A stretch of DNA of 51,001 bases from the NCBI GenBank assembly GCA_945787955.1, contig CALZKF010000001.1:1-51001 (forward strand), read 5' to 3'. Under the pieces are notes generated by a model. That model was not told the DNA's origin and did no database searches. It worked only from the letters and a program-made list of their open reading frames with translations. A program made the translations under genes and the position numbers. This document shows, one piece after another, positions 8,550-17,372 of the stretch; the stretch's first letter is position 1; every line of letters begins with the position of its first letter. The DNA is from an uncultured Acidobacteriota bacterium. Lineage in GTDB: Bacteria > Acidobacteriota > Polarisedimenticolia > Polarisedimenticolales > Polarisedimenticolaceae.

Positions 8550-9908
8550 GTGGCTGACCATCTGCCGCAACTCGACCGTCAGGATCCGTCCGTCCTCCGG
8601 ATGGCGGCGCCGCTGATGGTCTCGTTCGTCATGCGGGCGGCCTTCACCATGGTGGACACCGTGTTCGCCGCCACCATCGGCGACCCGGCGGTAGCGGCCA
8701 TCGGCCTGACCATCCCGTTCGAGTTCGTGCTCATCGCCATTTGGGTCGGCCTTTCCACCGGCCTGACTTCGAATCTATCCCGGGCGGTAAGCAAAGGCGA
8801 GAACCGGCGCATCGAACAGTACATGAAATCGGCTTTGAGGCTGGTCCAGATCATCTCCCCCGGGTTCGCCCTGATCGGAGTTGCCATCTGGTTCGTCGCG
8901 CCCCACATGGGCCTGGAGCAGGAAGTTACCAGGCAATTCCGGATCTACGGGACCACCATGTTGTGCGGCGCCTCACTGACCTCGTTCTGGTCGATTCTGC
9001 CCGATTCCATGGTCAAGGCTCACCAGGACACCCGAACCACCATGTGGGCGGGAATTCTTTCCAACGTCTTGAACCTGGTAATGAACGCCCTGTTCCTGTT
9101 TGTGTTCGGGTGGGGGATTTTCGGGATCGCCCTCTCGACCGTGCTGGGCCGGTTGGGAGGGCTGGCCTACGCCACCGCCAGGGCCAACGCTCACGAGAAT
9201 CGCCGCAAGGCGGGACAGGTTGAGATTGATTGCACCCCCGACCCGCGGCCGTTCCGAACGCTGTTCACACTGGCGATCCCGTCCGCCCTGACCTTCGCCC
9301 TGATGGCTTCGGAGACCGGGTTTGTAAACCTGCTTCTCTCCCGTATGCAGCACGCCACCGAGGCGATCGTGGCGTACTCCATATTCTACCGGGTCGCGCT
9401 TTTCGCCCTGAACCCGATCATCGCCATCGGCGTGGCCCTGCTGCCGTTTACCGCCCGGCGGTTCGGCAGGGGTGATATCGGCGGCATCAGGAAAGGGCTC
9501 ATGGAGGCCGGACTGGCCGTGGTCGGCTACTCGATGCTGATCGTGGGGCCGGTTATGGTGATCATCGCGCCCTGGGTCGCCCGCTCCCTGACCGAGTCGG
9601 ACTTATCCGCCGGCTTCACCCGGGTAATGCTCTACATTGTACCGGTCAGTTGCCTGCTTGGCTCGCCGTTCCTGCTGTGCCGCCCGGTTTTCGAGGGAAT
9701 GCAGCGGGGCAAGCCGGGTCTGATCACCGCACTGGTGCGCTACCTGCTGCTGACTGTGCCGATGGCCTGGTTGGGGATTAAGTTAGCGGCCGCAACAGGG
9801 ATTTACCCGATCTATGGTCTGGTCGTGGGACTCATGATCGCTTCCCTGCTCAGCTCCGCCATGTTCAGCATCTGGCTCTTGAAGACACTGAAGGGGCTGG
9901 GAACCTGA
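8550..9908 (+). CDS. MATE family efflux transporter
   Basis: A 452-residue polytopic membrane protein of the multidrug and toxic-compound extrusion family (NorM/DinF type), with about 12 hydrophobic segments in two homologous halves. The typical first-helix signature PLMVSFVMRAAFTMVDTVF is followed by the AAIGLTIPFEF region. It should export organic cations or other small molecules in exchange for Na+ or H+. GTG at 8550 is chosen because AGGAG precedes it and the length then matches the family; an earlier in-frame start would add non-homologous residues inside the preceding gene. Its stop lies 5 bp from the stop of the convergent TerB-like gene. Confidence 0.9.
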   Translation: MADHLPQLDRQDPSVLRMAAPLMVSFVMRAAFTMVDTVFAATIGDPAVAAIGLTIPFEFVLIAIWVGLSTGLTSNLSRAVSKGENRRIEQYMKSALRLVQIISPGFALIGVAIWFVAPHMGLEQEVTRQFRIYGTTMLCGASLTSFWSILPDSMVKAHQDTRTTMWAGILSNVLNLVMNALFLFVFGWGIFGIALSTVLGRLGGLAYATARANAHENRRKAGQVEIDCTPDPRPFRTLFTLAIPSALTFALMASETGFVNLLLSRMQHATEAIVAYSIFYRVALFALNPIIAIGVALLPFTARRFGRGDIGGIRKGLMEAGLAVVGYSMLIVGPVMVIIAPWVARSLTESDLSAGFTRVMLYIVPVSCLLGSPFLLCRPVFEGMQRGKPGLITALVRYLLLTVPMAWLGIKLAAATGIYPIYGLVVGLMIASLLSSAMFSIWLLKTLKGLGT

Positions 9909-9913
9909 CCGGC

Positions 9914-10453
9914 TCAGCCCTCGTCCGGTTTCCGCAGGACTGAGAGGTATTCCCGGTAGGCGGTACGGAGAGCGGTGTACACCTTGCGGTCCAGTTTGAG
10001 TTCGTCGGTGATCTGCATCAGGACACGGCCTTCCAGTGCCGAGATGGATCGGTCCGCCGCCGACACCGCAAAAAGACAGTCTAAGAGAGCGATGCGCTGT
10101 TCCTTCGTTGATATTTCCCGGAACTCCCGGGTGACCAGATAGTCCTCGCTGGCGCCGAACAGAATGCCCTGCCGCCGGGCCATCTCCACCACCAGGGCGG
10201 CCTGGTCTTCGCCAAGCGACCCTTTCTCACGGACGATGCGGCACATGGTTGAGGTTTCGGCATGGTGAACGACCCGGTCGGCGTTGGCGACGCGACCGAG
10301 GATATACGCGAAGGCGGCGATATAACGAGCCTGCGACCGTTCCATGTCCTCCAATGCAGCGGCAATCTTGCGGACCGTGGCCGTATCCCCCGGCGTCGCG
10401 CCGGTACTTGCAGCGGCGCTTCGGCCCAGTCCGATCAGATCGAGTATCGACAT
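9914..10453 (-). CDS. TerB-like (tellurite-resistance/DUF533-type) helical protein
   Basis: A 179-residue all-alpha cytoplasmic protein. The C-terminal ~140 residues have the TerB pattern of paired acidic helices (DRVVHHAETSTMCRIVRE, then AADRSISALEGRVLMQI), which in TerB proteins bind metal or lie near membranes. The N-terminal ~30 residues (MSILDLIGLGRSAAAS) are a short, possibly membrane-associating segment. ATG 10453 has GAAGGAA upstream. It follows the aminotransferase gene by 22 bp on the same strand, so the two may share a transcript. The exact role is unknown. Confidence 0.75.
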   Translation of the reverse strand: MSILDLIGLGRSAAASTGATPGDTATVRKIAAALEDMERSQARYIAAFAYILGRVANADRVVHHAETSTMCRIVREKGSLGEDQAALVVEMARRQGILFGASEDYLVTREFREISTKEQRIALLDCLFAVSAADRSISALEGRVLMQITDELKLDRKVYTALRTAYREYLSVLRKPDEG

Positions 10454-10475
10454 TGTGTTTCCTTCTTCCGCCGGC

Positions 10476-11636
10476 TTAGGCCCTGTGCAACAAGCGGGAC
10501 AGTTTTTCCATTCCCCGTTCCATGACATCCGGCGGGTCGGCGGTATAACAGACCCGAATATGAGACGGATACGGTCCGAAGCTCGGGCCGGGCGCCACGG
10601 CGATACCGTTCCGGGCCAGCTCAACCAGGAGGCCCTGCAAACCGGTTTCATGATCCGCCGCACGGTCGGCCACATCAAGGAACAGGAAGGTACTGCCTTC
10701 CGGAGCCGGTACACCCAGAATCCGGGAAGCCGACGCGCCGGCCGCCCGGTACACCCTGCGGGCATTGTCTACCCAACGATCACCGGGTCCGCCGAGAGCC
10801 CGAAAGGCGGCCAGCTGGGCGGCTGTCGGAGTGCTGTAATAATTGTGGATCGAGATCCTCTCCAGCATCTCCATCACTTCCGCCGGGCCGGCAACATAGC
10901 CGCAACGGTTCCCTGCCATTCCGAACGCCTTGGAAAACGAGTGCACCGAAAAAGTCCGTTCCGGGGCCAGGGGCCGACTGTAGACATGCCTGCCGGTAAA
11001 GGCGTAATCCTCGTAAACCTCGTCGGAGATCAACCAGAGCCGGTTGGATCGGGCCCAGTCGGAGAGAGCGTCCAGCTGTTCTCCCGGGATCAGGCGCCCG
11101 GTTGGATTGTTCGGCGTGCTCAAGTACAGCGCCACGGTCCGATCGCTGCGCCTCGACTCGAGGGCAGCCACAGCATCGTCGGGGCCGGAAACATCGCCGA
11201 TAAACGGCACCGGCACCGGATTACCGCGGTACGTTCGGACCAGGCCGTCGATCAACGGCCAGTACGGCGCCAGGATCATGACCTCATCCCCCGGGTCCAG
11301 GATCGTGCCGAGCACCGCTGCCAGACCTGCGGTTGCCCCGGCGCTGATCAGAATCTCCGATGGGCCGGTGGACAGACCACTGCGTTCGGTGACCCGGTCC
11401 GCGACGGCCGAAACCAGCCCGGGCAGACCCCGGGTCTGTGCATACCGGTGCATACCGGGATACTCGGTCACAGCCAGGTCCTCCATGCGGCACCCCTCCG
11501 GGGGCTCCATCCAGGTGTCTCCGACCTGGAACCGAAACAGTTCCCCCGAATAATCAGCGAGGATTCCGGCAACTGAGGAGAATACCGCCCCTTTGATCGT
11601 GGCCGTCGAACCGGCTGTGTGAGGATGACGAGGCAT
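10476..11636 (-). CDS. PLP-dependent class I/II aminotransferase
   Basis: A 386-residue fold-type I aminotransferase. The PLP lysine is in SFSKAFGMAGNRCGY, with the substrate/PLP motif NNPTG and the Asp of SDEVYEDY; a C-terminal Arg in HIRVCY would bind the carboxylate. It should convert an amino acid to a 2-oxo acid. The iorA/iorB and acyl-CoA synthetase genes nearby suggest the oxo-acid feeds those enzymes (inference). ATG 11636 is preferred over longer starts: a TACAAT box lies exactly 7 bp upstream with no Shine-Dalgarno, suggesting a leaderless transcript. It is divergent from the asparaginase gene, with 59 bp between the two start codons. Confidence 0.88.
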   Translation of the reverse strand: MPRHPHTAGSTATIKGAVFSSVAGILADYSGELFRFQVGDTWMEPPEGCRMEDLAVTEYPGMHRYAQTRGLPGLVSAVADRVTERSGLSTGPSEILISAGATAGLAAVLGTILDPGDEVMILAPYWPLIDGLVRTYRGNPVPVPFIGDVSGPDDAVAALESRRSDRTVALYLSTPNNPTGRLIPGEQLDALSDWARSNRLWLISDEVYEDYAFTGRHVYSRPLAPERTFSVHSFSKAFGMAGNRCGYVAGPAEVMEMLERISIHNYYSTPTAAQLAAFRALGGPGDRWVDNARRVYRAAGASASRILGVPAPEGSTFLFLDVADRAADHETGLQGLLVELARNGIAVAPGPSFGPYPSHIRVCYTADPPDVMERGMEKLSRLLHRA

Positions 11637-11643
11637 GGGCCGT

Positions 11644-11649
11644 ATTGTA
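11644..11649 (-). promoter_or_regulatory. -10 box TACAAT, leaderless promoter of the aminotransferase gene
   Basis: TACAAT on the minus strand ends 7 bp before ATG 11636, the distance expected if transcription starts on or next to the start codon. No Shine-Dalgarno and no convincing -35 box are visible. The divergent asparaginase gene has an identical box at identical spacing. Confidence 0.55.
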
Positions 11650-11682
11650 CATGCCGGGAGGCGTTCGGGAAGGGCAGGCGTA

Positions 11683-11688
11683 TACAAT
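11683..11688 (+). promoter_or_regulatory. -10 box TACAAT, leaderless promoter of the asparaginase gene
   Basis: TACAAT ends 7 bp before ATG 11696. It mirrors the box of the divergent aminotransferase gene. An alternative ATG at 11687 would overlap the box, which favours 11696 as the true start. Confidence 0.55.
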
Positions 11689-11695
11689 GCCACCT

Positions 11696-12724
11696 ATGCG
11701 CAAGCGAATTTTGATCCTCCATACCGGCGGCACGCTGGGCATGAAGCCGCGGGATCCGGAAAGGGCCCTCGCTCTCAATGAGATCGGGGCGACTCTGTTG
11801 CATTACGTCCCCGAACTGGAGGAGTTTGCGGATATCACCACGCGGGTGCTGTTCAACATCGACAGTACCGACATCACGCCGGTGCACTGGAAGATGCTCG
11901 CGAATGAAATCGCCACGGCGGTGGATTCGTACAACGGTGTGGTTATCGCCCACGGCACCGACGCTATGGCCTACACCGGGTCGGCGTTGTCGTTCCTCCT
12001 GCGGAATCCGCCCTGCCCGGTGATCCTGACCGGCTCCCAGCTCCCACTTGCCGACGCACGCAGCGACGCGCCGGGCAACCTGATCGGAGCCGTGGATCTG
12101 GCAACCCACGAGATCCAGGAGGTGGCGATCTATTTCCACAACCTGCTCCTGCGGGCCAACCGTGTGACGAAATCCAGCACCTTCGCATACGGAGCGTTCC
12201 AGTCGCCGAACTTCCTTCCGCTGGCGGAAGTCGGCACCAGCATTCAGGCGTACAGCAAAACCCTCAGCTCCGATTGTCCGTTCAAGGTCGAGGGCGATTT
12301 CGATCCCCGTGTCGCCGTCATTCGCCTCAGCCCCGGTCAGCCGGCGGACGCGCTCAGCACACTTCGTGACACCGACACGAAAGCGATCCTGGTGGAAGCG
12401 TTCGGCAGCGGCAACATCCCCGTGGAACGGACCGGTATCGCCGACGCCATCAGGATGCTGACCGATACCGGAAAACTGGTTGCGATCGGATCCCAGTCTC
12501 CCAACGGCAGGGTCGACCTGGACCGCTACGCCGGCGGCCGGCTGGCCCGGGAGGCAGGCGCCATCGGCATCGGCGACATGACGCTGGAGGCGGCGACCGT
12601 GAAGCTGATGTACCTGTTCGGCACCCTCGGGTCCGCCGACGAGGTCCGCAAGGCGATGCCGGTGGCGATTGCCGGCGAACTGACGCCGCCCCATGTCCGA
12701 ACTTCACCGTTCCTGAAGCAATAA
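11696..12724 (+). CDS. ansA: Type I (cytoplasmic) L-asparaginase
   Basis: A 342-residue asparaginase hydrolysing L-asparagine to aspartate and ammonia. The first catalytic threonine is in LHTGGTLGM, immediately after the start, and the second motif is VIAHGTDAMAYTGSALSF. The lack of a signal peptide and the MRKRILILHTGGT start match cytoplasmic type I enzymes. ATG 11696 is preferred because it fits the family N-terminus and lies 7 bp after a TACAAT box with no Shine-Dalgarno. The neighbouring aminotransferase, iorA/iorB, acyl-CoA synthetase and peptide importer suggest a role in amino-acid catabolism rather than nitrogen scavenging alone. Confidence 0.9.
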   Translation: MRKRILILHTGGTLGMKPRDPERALALNEIGATLLHYVPELEEFADITTRVLFNIDSTDITPVHWKMLANEIATAVDSYNGVVIAHGTDAMAYTGSALSFLLRNPPCPVILTGSQLPLADARSDAPGNLIGAVDLATHEIQEVAIYFHNLLLRANRVTKSSTFAYGAFQSPNFLPLAEVGTSIQAYSKTLSSDCPFKVEGDFDPRVAVIRLSPGQPADALSTLRDTDTKAILVEAFGSGNIPVERTGIADAIRMLTDTGKLVAIGSQSPNGRVDLDRYAGGRLAREAGAIGIGDMTLEAATVKLMYLFGTLGSADEVRKAMPVAIAGELTPPHVRTSPFLKQ

Positions 12725-12865
12725 ACATCTGTTTTCGGGTCTTTTTGAAATAATACTATCTCTGTCAATTTTGTCCGGTCAGCCCCCCCCCGAAGGGCCG
12801 GATTGTGCGCTACGTTGGATATGGCGGCGGCGGCGGAAAGATCTGCGTCTTCAGGAGGAATCAAC
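12725..12865 (+). other. iorA leader region with a run of nine C residues
   Basis: This 141-bp gap contains an AT-rich stretch (12744-12772) and then nine consecutive C at 12783-12791 followed by GAAGGGCC, which can pair with the C run as a short hairpin. A strong AGGAGGAA ribosome site at 12853-12860 serves iorA. I see no convincing -35/-10 pair. The homopolymer could vary in length by slippage. Confidence 0.4.
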
Positions 12866-14491
12866 ATGAAAGAGCAGGTACTGCTGGGAGATGAGGCGGT
12901 TGCGCTGGGGGCGGTCCACGCGGGACTCACGGCGGCATACGCCTACCCCGGCACTCCGTCCACCGAGATCACCGAGTTCCTGATCCGGTACAAGGAAAGA
13001 TACGGCAGCCCCCATGCCGCCTGGTGCGCCAATGAAAAAACGGCGTTTGAAGAGGCGCTGGGGGTTTCCATGGTCGGCCGCAGGGCTCTGGTTTCCATGA
13101 AGCATGTAGGGTTGAACGTTGCAGCCGACCCGCTGATGAATTCGGCCCTGCTGTCCATCGAGGGTGGTCTGGTCGTCGCAGTTGCCGATGATCCGGGCAT
13201 GCACAGTTCACAGAATGAACAGGACAGCAGGTTCTACGCCGACTTCGCCCATCTGCCCTGCCTGGAACCGACCGACCAGCAGGAAGCGTACGAGATGACC
13301 CGGGAGGCGTTCGAACTATCGGAATGGTATCGAACGCCTGTCATCATCCGCCTGGTGACCCGCCTGGCCCACAGTCGCGCAGTAGTCCATCTGTCCAACC
13401 CGGTAGAGGAACGCCCCCTTCGCAAGACCACCAACCGGGCCGGCTGGATTCTCCTTCCCGCCAACGCCAGGAAACAATGGCAGTCCCTGCTGGACCGGGA
13501 AAATGACCTGCAGGAACGATCGGACAACAGCCCGGTGAACCACCTGGACCTGAACAAGGCCGATAAATCACTGGGAGTCATCACCACCGGGATCGCCCGA
13601 AACTACTATTTCGAGAACCTGGACGACCTGAGCTGCAAACCGTCCCATCTTCATATCGGCATGTACCCACCCCCCCTGGACAAGATGCGAAAGCTTGCGG
13701 CCCACGTGAACACGCTGTTGATACTCGAAGAGGGCTACCCCTTGCTGGAGCGGCAGATCCGCGGCCTTCTGCCCCGGGCCAAAGGCGACCTCGTGATCCA
13801 CGGTAAAATGGACGGTACGGTGCCGGCAGCGGGCGAACTGACGCCGGACATCGTTCGAAAATCCCTCGGGCTGGAAATCCCCCAGGGGATCCGAATCGAC
13901 GGGCTGCCGCTGGCGACGCGGCCTCCCCAGCTCTGCGCCGGCTGTCCCCACTGCGACACGTACAACGCACTGACGCACGCGATGGAAGGTTTGGAGCAGT
14001 CCGTGGTTACCGCCGACATCGGATGTTACACGCTAGGTGCGCTTCCGCCCTATTCCACTATCGAGTCATGCGTCTGCATGGGGGCATCCATCGGCATGGC
14101 CAAAGGCGCATCGGAAGCCGGCTATCGGCCGGCTGTTGCGATGATCGGCGACAGCACTTTCCTGCATTCCGGAATTACTCCGCTCATCGACGCCGCGGCC
14201 GGCAATACCGACATGACCCTCGTGATTCTGGACAATGAAACGACCGCCATGACCGGTGGGCAGGATCCTTTGATCCCCAGTTCCCGACTGGAACAGATCG
14301 TGCTCGGAGTCGGTGTGGACCCGAATCATTTCCATGTACTGCCGGCTCACCCCAAAAAGGTCGATCAACTGGCCGGCATCCTGCGCACCGAGATGGAGCA
14401 CAAGGGGCTTTCGGTAGTGATCGCCGTTCGTGAATGCATCGAGACAGCCAAGCGAAAGAAGGCGACCGCCGCCGCAACGGCGAACCGCTGA
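12866..14491 (+). CDS. iorA: Indolepyruvate:ferredoxin oxidoreductase, alpha subunit, without C-terminal Fe-S domain
   Basis: A 541-residue thiamine-diphosphate-dependent 2-oxoacid:ferredoxin oxidoreductase alpha chain, converting aryl (or other) 2-oxo acids plus CoA to acyl-CoA and CO2. It begins QVLLGDEAVALGAVHAG and AYAYPGTPSTEI; the CAGCPHCDTY motif (~residue 355) precedes the TPP/Mg site GDSTFLHSG ending in DNETTAMTGGQDP. Typical IorA proteins are about 600 or more residues and end with a two-cluster ferredoxin domain. This one stops at RECIETAKRKK plus an Ala-rich tail and has no CxxCxxC array. ATG 12866 has an ideal AGGAGGAA. The beta subunit starts 12 bp downstream. Confidence 0.9.
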   Translation: MKEQVLLGDEAVALGAVHAGLTAAYAYPGTPSTEITEFLIRYKERYGSPHAAWCANEKTAFEEALGVSMVGRRALVSMKHVGLNVAADPLMNSALLSIEGGLVVAVADDPGMHSSQNEQDSRFYADFAHLPCLEPTDQQEAYEMTREAFELSEWYRTPVIIRLVTRLAHSRAVVHLSNPVEERPLRKTTNRAGWILLPANARKQWQSLLDRENDLQERSDNSPVNHLDLNKADKSLGVITTGIARNYYFENLDDLSCKPSHLHIGMYPPPLDKMRKLAAHVNTLLILEEGYPLLERQIRGLLPRAKGDLVIHGKMDGTVPAAGELTPDIVRKSLGLEIPQGIRIDGLPLATRPPQLCAGCPHCDTYNALTHAMEGLEQSVVTADIGCYTLGALPPYSTIESCVCMGASIGMAKGASEAGYRPAVAMIGDSTFLHSGITPLIDAAAGNTDMTLVILDNETTAMTGGQDPLIPSSRLEQIVLGVGVDPNHFHVLPAHPKKVDQLAGILRTEMEHKGLSVVIAVRECIETAKRKKATAAATANR

Positions 14492-14503
14492 CGAGGGGAC
14501 CTG

Positions 14504-15088
14504 ATGAGATGCGACATCGTTCTGGCTGGCGTTGGCGGACAGGGCGTCCTTTCCATTTCCGCCATCATCGCCGCCGCCGCCCTGGAAGAAGGCCTGTACG
14601 TCAAGCAGTCGGAGGTGCACGGCATGTCACAGAGGGGCGGCGCCGTGCAGGCCCACCTTCGGATTTCCGACAGCCCGATAGGCAGCGACCTGATCCCCCG
14701 CAGCAGGGCGACCATGATCCTGAGCATGGAACCGATGGAGAGCCTGCGCTACCTGGAGTTTCTCTCACCTGACGGCACCCTGATCACCGCGTCCAAGCCG
14801 GTGCTGAACATCGAGCGCTATCCGGACCTGGACCAGGTCCTGGACTCCATTCGCCGCCTGCCCTATTCGATCCTGGTAGATGCCGATCGCCTCGCCAGGG
14901 AATCCGGCGCGGCCAGGTCCACCAACATGGTCATGGTCGGCGCCGCCGCCGGACTGCTCCCGATCGAACCGGCAGTCATTGAGCGGTTCATCCTCAAGAA
15001 ATTCAGGAACAAAGGGGAGAAGGTGGTGGAGATCAACCTCAAGGCGTTCCGGGCCGGCATGGAGGCGGCCGTATGCGCACCGACCTAG
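14504..15088 (+). CDS. iorB: Indolepyruvate:ferredoxin oxidoreductase, beta (gamma-type) subunit
   Basis: A 194-residue partner of IorA. It has the family start DIVLAGVGGQGVLSIS and the motif SEVHGMSQRGGAVQAHLR, which form the second half of the CoA/oxo-acid site of the oxidoreductase. Ribosome site GAGGGGACC precedes ATG. It lies 12 bp after iorA and overlaps the acyl-CoA synthetase gene by 16 bp, so translational coupling of the three is likely. It has no Fe-S motif either, so electrons must leave via a separate ferredoxin. Confidence 0.92.
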   Translation: MRCDIVLAGVGGQGVLSISAIIAAAALEEGLYVKQSEVHGMSQRGGAVQAHLRISDSPIGSDLIPRSRATMILSMEPMESLRYLEFLSPDGTLITASKPVLNIERYPDLDQVLDSIRRLPYSILVDADRLARESGAARSTNMVMVGAAAGLLPIEPAVIERFILKKFRNKGEKVVEINLKAFRAGMEAAVCAPT

Positions 15089-17307
15089 GCGCCGGCGAGG
15101 CACTGGAACGCCTGGCTGCGAGGGCGGAGGAACAGGGCCGCACGGTCCTTCTGGAACCCGAGGGGCTCGAACTCCTTGAGGGGCTTGGAATCGCGGTGCC
15201 TCGGCACCTGTTCGTCCCGAACGGCAGTTCCCTGGATGCCGGGAAACTGAAACGGATCCAGTCGAGCTCGGTCGTAATCAAGGTCGTATCGCCGGAAATC
15301 CTGCACAAGAGCGATGTGGGCGGCATCCGGGTTGTTCCCTGCACCATCGATGACATCAGGCGGACACTGGTCGAGATGGAACTCGCGCTGGATCGCTTCC
15401 CGATCGAAGGATTCCTGATCCTCGAGAAGATCGACTATGACCGGTCCCCCGGCGGCGAGCTACTGGCCGGGTTGCGCTGGACCGACGACTTCGGCCCGGT
15501 ACTGACCTTCGGAGCCGGCGGCGTGTACACCGAGTACCTCAACGATCGCCTGGGCGAAGGTGGCGTCGGCATCACTTCCGCATCTTACGGCGATGCGGAA
15601 AGCGTGCAGGCGATGGTGGCACGCTCTTCCGTTACTCCGATGATCGACGGCAGCCTCCGGAACCAGCCTCCCCGGGTTGACCTGAACGTATTGCACCGCA
15701 CCCTGCAGATCCTGATGGAACTCGGCAGGAGTTCGATGCCGTTTCCGTTGCAGGAGTTTGAAATCAACCCGCTGGTGCTTTCACCCCAAGGACCGGTCGC
15801 CCTGGATGTGCTGGCCCGTCTTGGGGCAACACAGCCGGAACCACGTCCGGCTCCGCCGCTGCACAAGATCGGCAACCTGCTGCACCCTCGGAGCATCGGG
15901 ATCATCGGTGTCTCAAGCAGGATGAACCCGGGCAGGATCATTCTGAACAACACGATCCGGGAAGGATTCGACCGGTCCAGGCTCTATGTGGTCAAGCCGG
16001 GCATGGACGAGATCGAAGGCTGTCGATGCGTGGCGGATATTGCTGCTCTGCCTGAACCGGTCGACCTGTTTATCCTGGCGGTGGACGCCGCCCAGACACC
16101 GGGCGTGGTGGAGGAACTGGTTCGGCTTCGCAAGGCTGAAAGCCTGATCGTCATCCCCGGCGGCATGGAGGAACGGGACGGCAGCGAGGAAGAGGTCGGC
16201 AGGGTCCGTGATGCCCTGCACCGCTCCAGACTGACCGAGTGGAACGGCCCGGTTATCAACGGCGGCAATTGTCTCGGTGTGCGGTCAAGGCCCGGGAATT
16301 ACGACACCTTGTTCATCCCGGACTACAAGCTGCCGGACCGGCCGCAGAAAGTGTCCCCGATCGCCATGATATCGCAAAGCGGGGCGTTCGCCGTTGCACA
16401 GGCCAGCAAACTCGGCCGCATCAACCCGAAGTACCTGGTCACCATCGGCAACCAGACCGACCTGACCGCCGGCGATTACCTGACCTACCTCAAGGACGAC
16501 GGGGAGATACGGTTGTACGCCTGCTACGTGGAGGGGTTCAAGCCCGGTGACGGATCGCGGTGGCTCAAAGCCGCCAGGGCGATCCACCGGTCCGGCCGCA
16601 GGGTTCTGCTCTACCGTGCAGGGAGGACGACGGCAGGAGCCCGGGCTTCCGCGTCACATACCGCTTCCATCGCCGGTGATTACCAGGTCAGCCGTCAACT
16701 GGCGGAGGAAGCCGGAGCTATAGTTGCTCGCAGCCTGGCGGAATTCGACGACCTGATCCGGCTGTTCACCTTCCTGGAGGGCAGGAAACCGGCTGGGGAC
16801 CGACTAGGGGCCCTGTCCAACGCCGGGTTTGAATGCGTTGCCATGGCGGACAGCCTGGGGCCGTTCCGACTGGCCGATCTGGGAGACGACACACGCGGGA
16901 AACTCGCCGGCCTGTTCCGGGCCTGCCGCATCGACGGCATCGTCAGCGTCAACAACCCGCTGGACCTGACACCGATCATGAATGACGAACTTTACGTGAA
17001 TGCGGTGCGGGAGGTGCTGGGGGACCCGGCAGTGGATGTCGGCCTAGTCGGCTGCGTGCCGCTGACCGCCGCCCTCGAGACCTTGCCGGCAGGTGACCGG
17101 CACACGGAAGATCTCGCGTCCGGCGGCTCAATCGTCAGCCGGCTCGGCCGATTGAACCGCGAATGCGGGAAGCCATGGGTTGCCGTCGTAGACGCCGGCC
17201 GGATGTACGACCCGATGGCGGCCGCCCTCACCGATCTGGAAATCCCCACGTTCCGAACGGCGGACCGGGCCCTGCGGCTGCTCTCCATCTGGCACCGCGC
17301 CTGTTGA
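15073..17307 (+). CDS. ADP-forming acyl-CoA synthetase, single-chain with ATP-grasp half first
   Basis: A 744-residue fusion of both parts of an ADP-forming acetate/aryl-acetate-CoA ligase, which releases the acid from acyl-CoA and makes ATP. Residues ~1-250 are the ATP-grasp (beta) part (VVIKVVSPEILHKSDVGG). Residues ~270-400 are the CoA-binding Rossmann domain (LLHPRSIGIIGVSS), and ~430-740 the succinyl-CoA-ligase-like part (ISQSGAFAVAQASKLG) with probable phospho-histidine near residue 527 (SASHTASIAGDY). Fused forms I know usually have alpha before beta; here the order is beta-alpha. It overlaps iorB by 16 bp and has GGAGG 7 bp before ATG, so the IOR product acyl-CoA is its likely substrate. 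Confidence 0.87.
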   Translation: MRTDLGAGEALERLAARAEEQGRTVLLEPEGLELLEGLGIAVPRHLFVPNGSSLDAGKLKRIQSSSVVIKVVSPEILHKSDVGGIRVVPCTIDDIRRTLVEMELALDRFPIEGFLILEKIDYDRSPGGELLAGLRWTDDFGPVLTFGAGGVYTEYLNDRLGEGGVGITSASYGDAESVQAMVARSSVTPMIDGSLRNQPPRVDLNVLHRTLQILMELGRSSMPFPLQEFEINPLVLSPQGPVALDVLARLGATQPEPRPAPPLHKIGNLLHPRSIGIIGVSSRMNPGRIILNNTIREGFDRSRLYVVKPGMDEIEGCRCVADIAALPEPVDLFILAVDAAQTPGVVEELVRLRKAESLIVIPGGMEERDGSEEEVGRVRDALHRSRLTEWNGPVINGGNCLGVRSRPGNYDTLFIPDYKLPDRPQKVSPIAMISQSGAFAVAQASKLGRINPKYLVTIGNQTDLTAGDYLTYLKDDGEIRLYACYVEGFKPGDGSRWLKAARAIHRSGRRVLLYRAGRTTAGARASASHTASIAGDYQVSRQLAEEAGAIVARSLAEFDDLIRLFTFLEGRKPAGDRLGALSNAGFECVAMADSLGPFRLADLGDDTRGKLAGLFRACRIDGIVSVNNPLDLTPIMNDELYVNAVREVLGDPAVDVGLVGCVPLTAALETLPAGDRHTEDLASGGSIVSRLGRLNRECGKPWVAVVDAGRMYDPMAAALTDLEIPTFRTADRALRLLSIWHRAC

Positions 17308-17327
17308 TCCGTCCCCGTTCCGGAGAG

Positions 17328-17355
17328 TTGACTCGGGGGTTCTCTTCCTTATATT
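17328..17355 (+). promoter_or_regulatory. Sigma-70 promoter of the peptide ABC transporter operon
   Basis: TTGACT (17328-17333), a 16-bp spacer and TATATT (17350-17355) give a near-consensus promoter. Transcription would start at about 17362, right at the AGGAGG ribosome site of the binding-protein gene (GTG 17373). The importer is thus transcribed separately from the iorAB-synthetase operon even though it lies on the same strand. Confidence 0.6.
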
Positions 17356-17372
17356 GCACTCAGGAGGTATCT

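Noticed and set aside
9914-10453. TerB-like gene considered as part of a tellurite-resistance/phage-defence Ter operon
   Set aside because: No TerC, TerD or TerY-type genes are nearby; its neighbours are an aminotransferase and a MATE pump.
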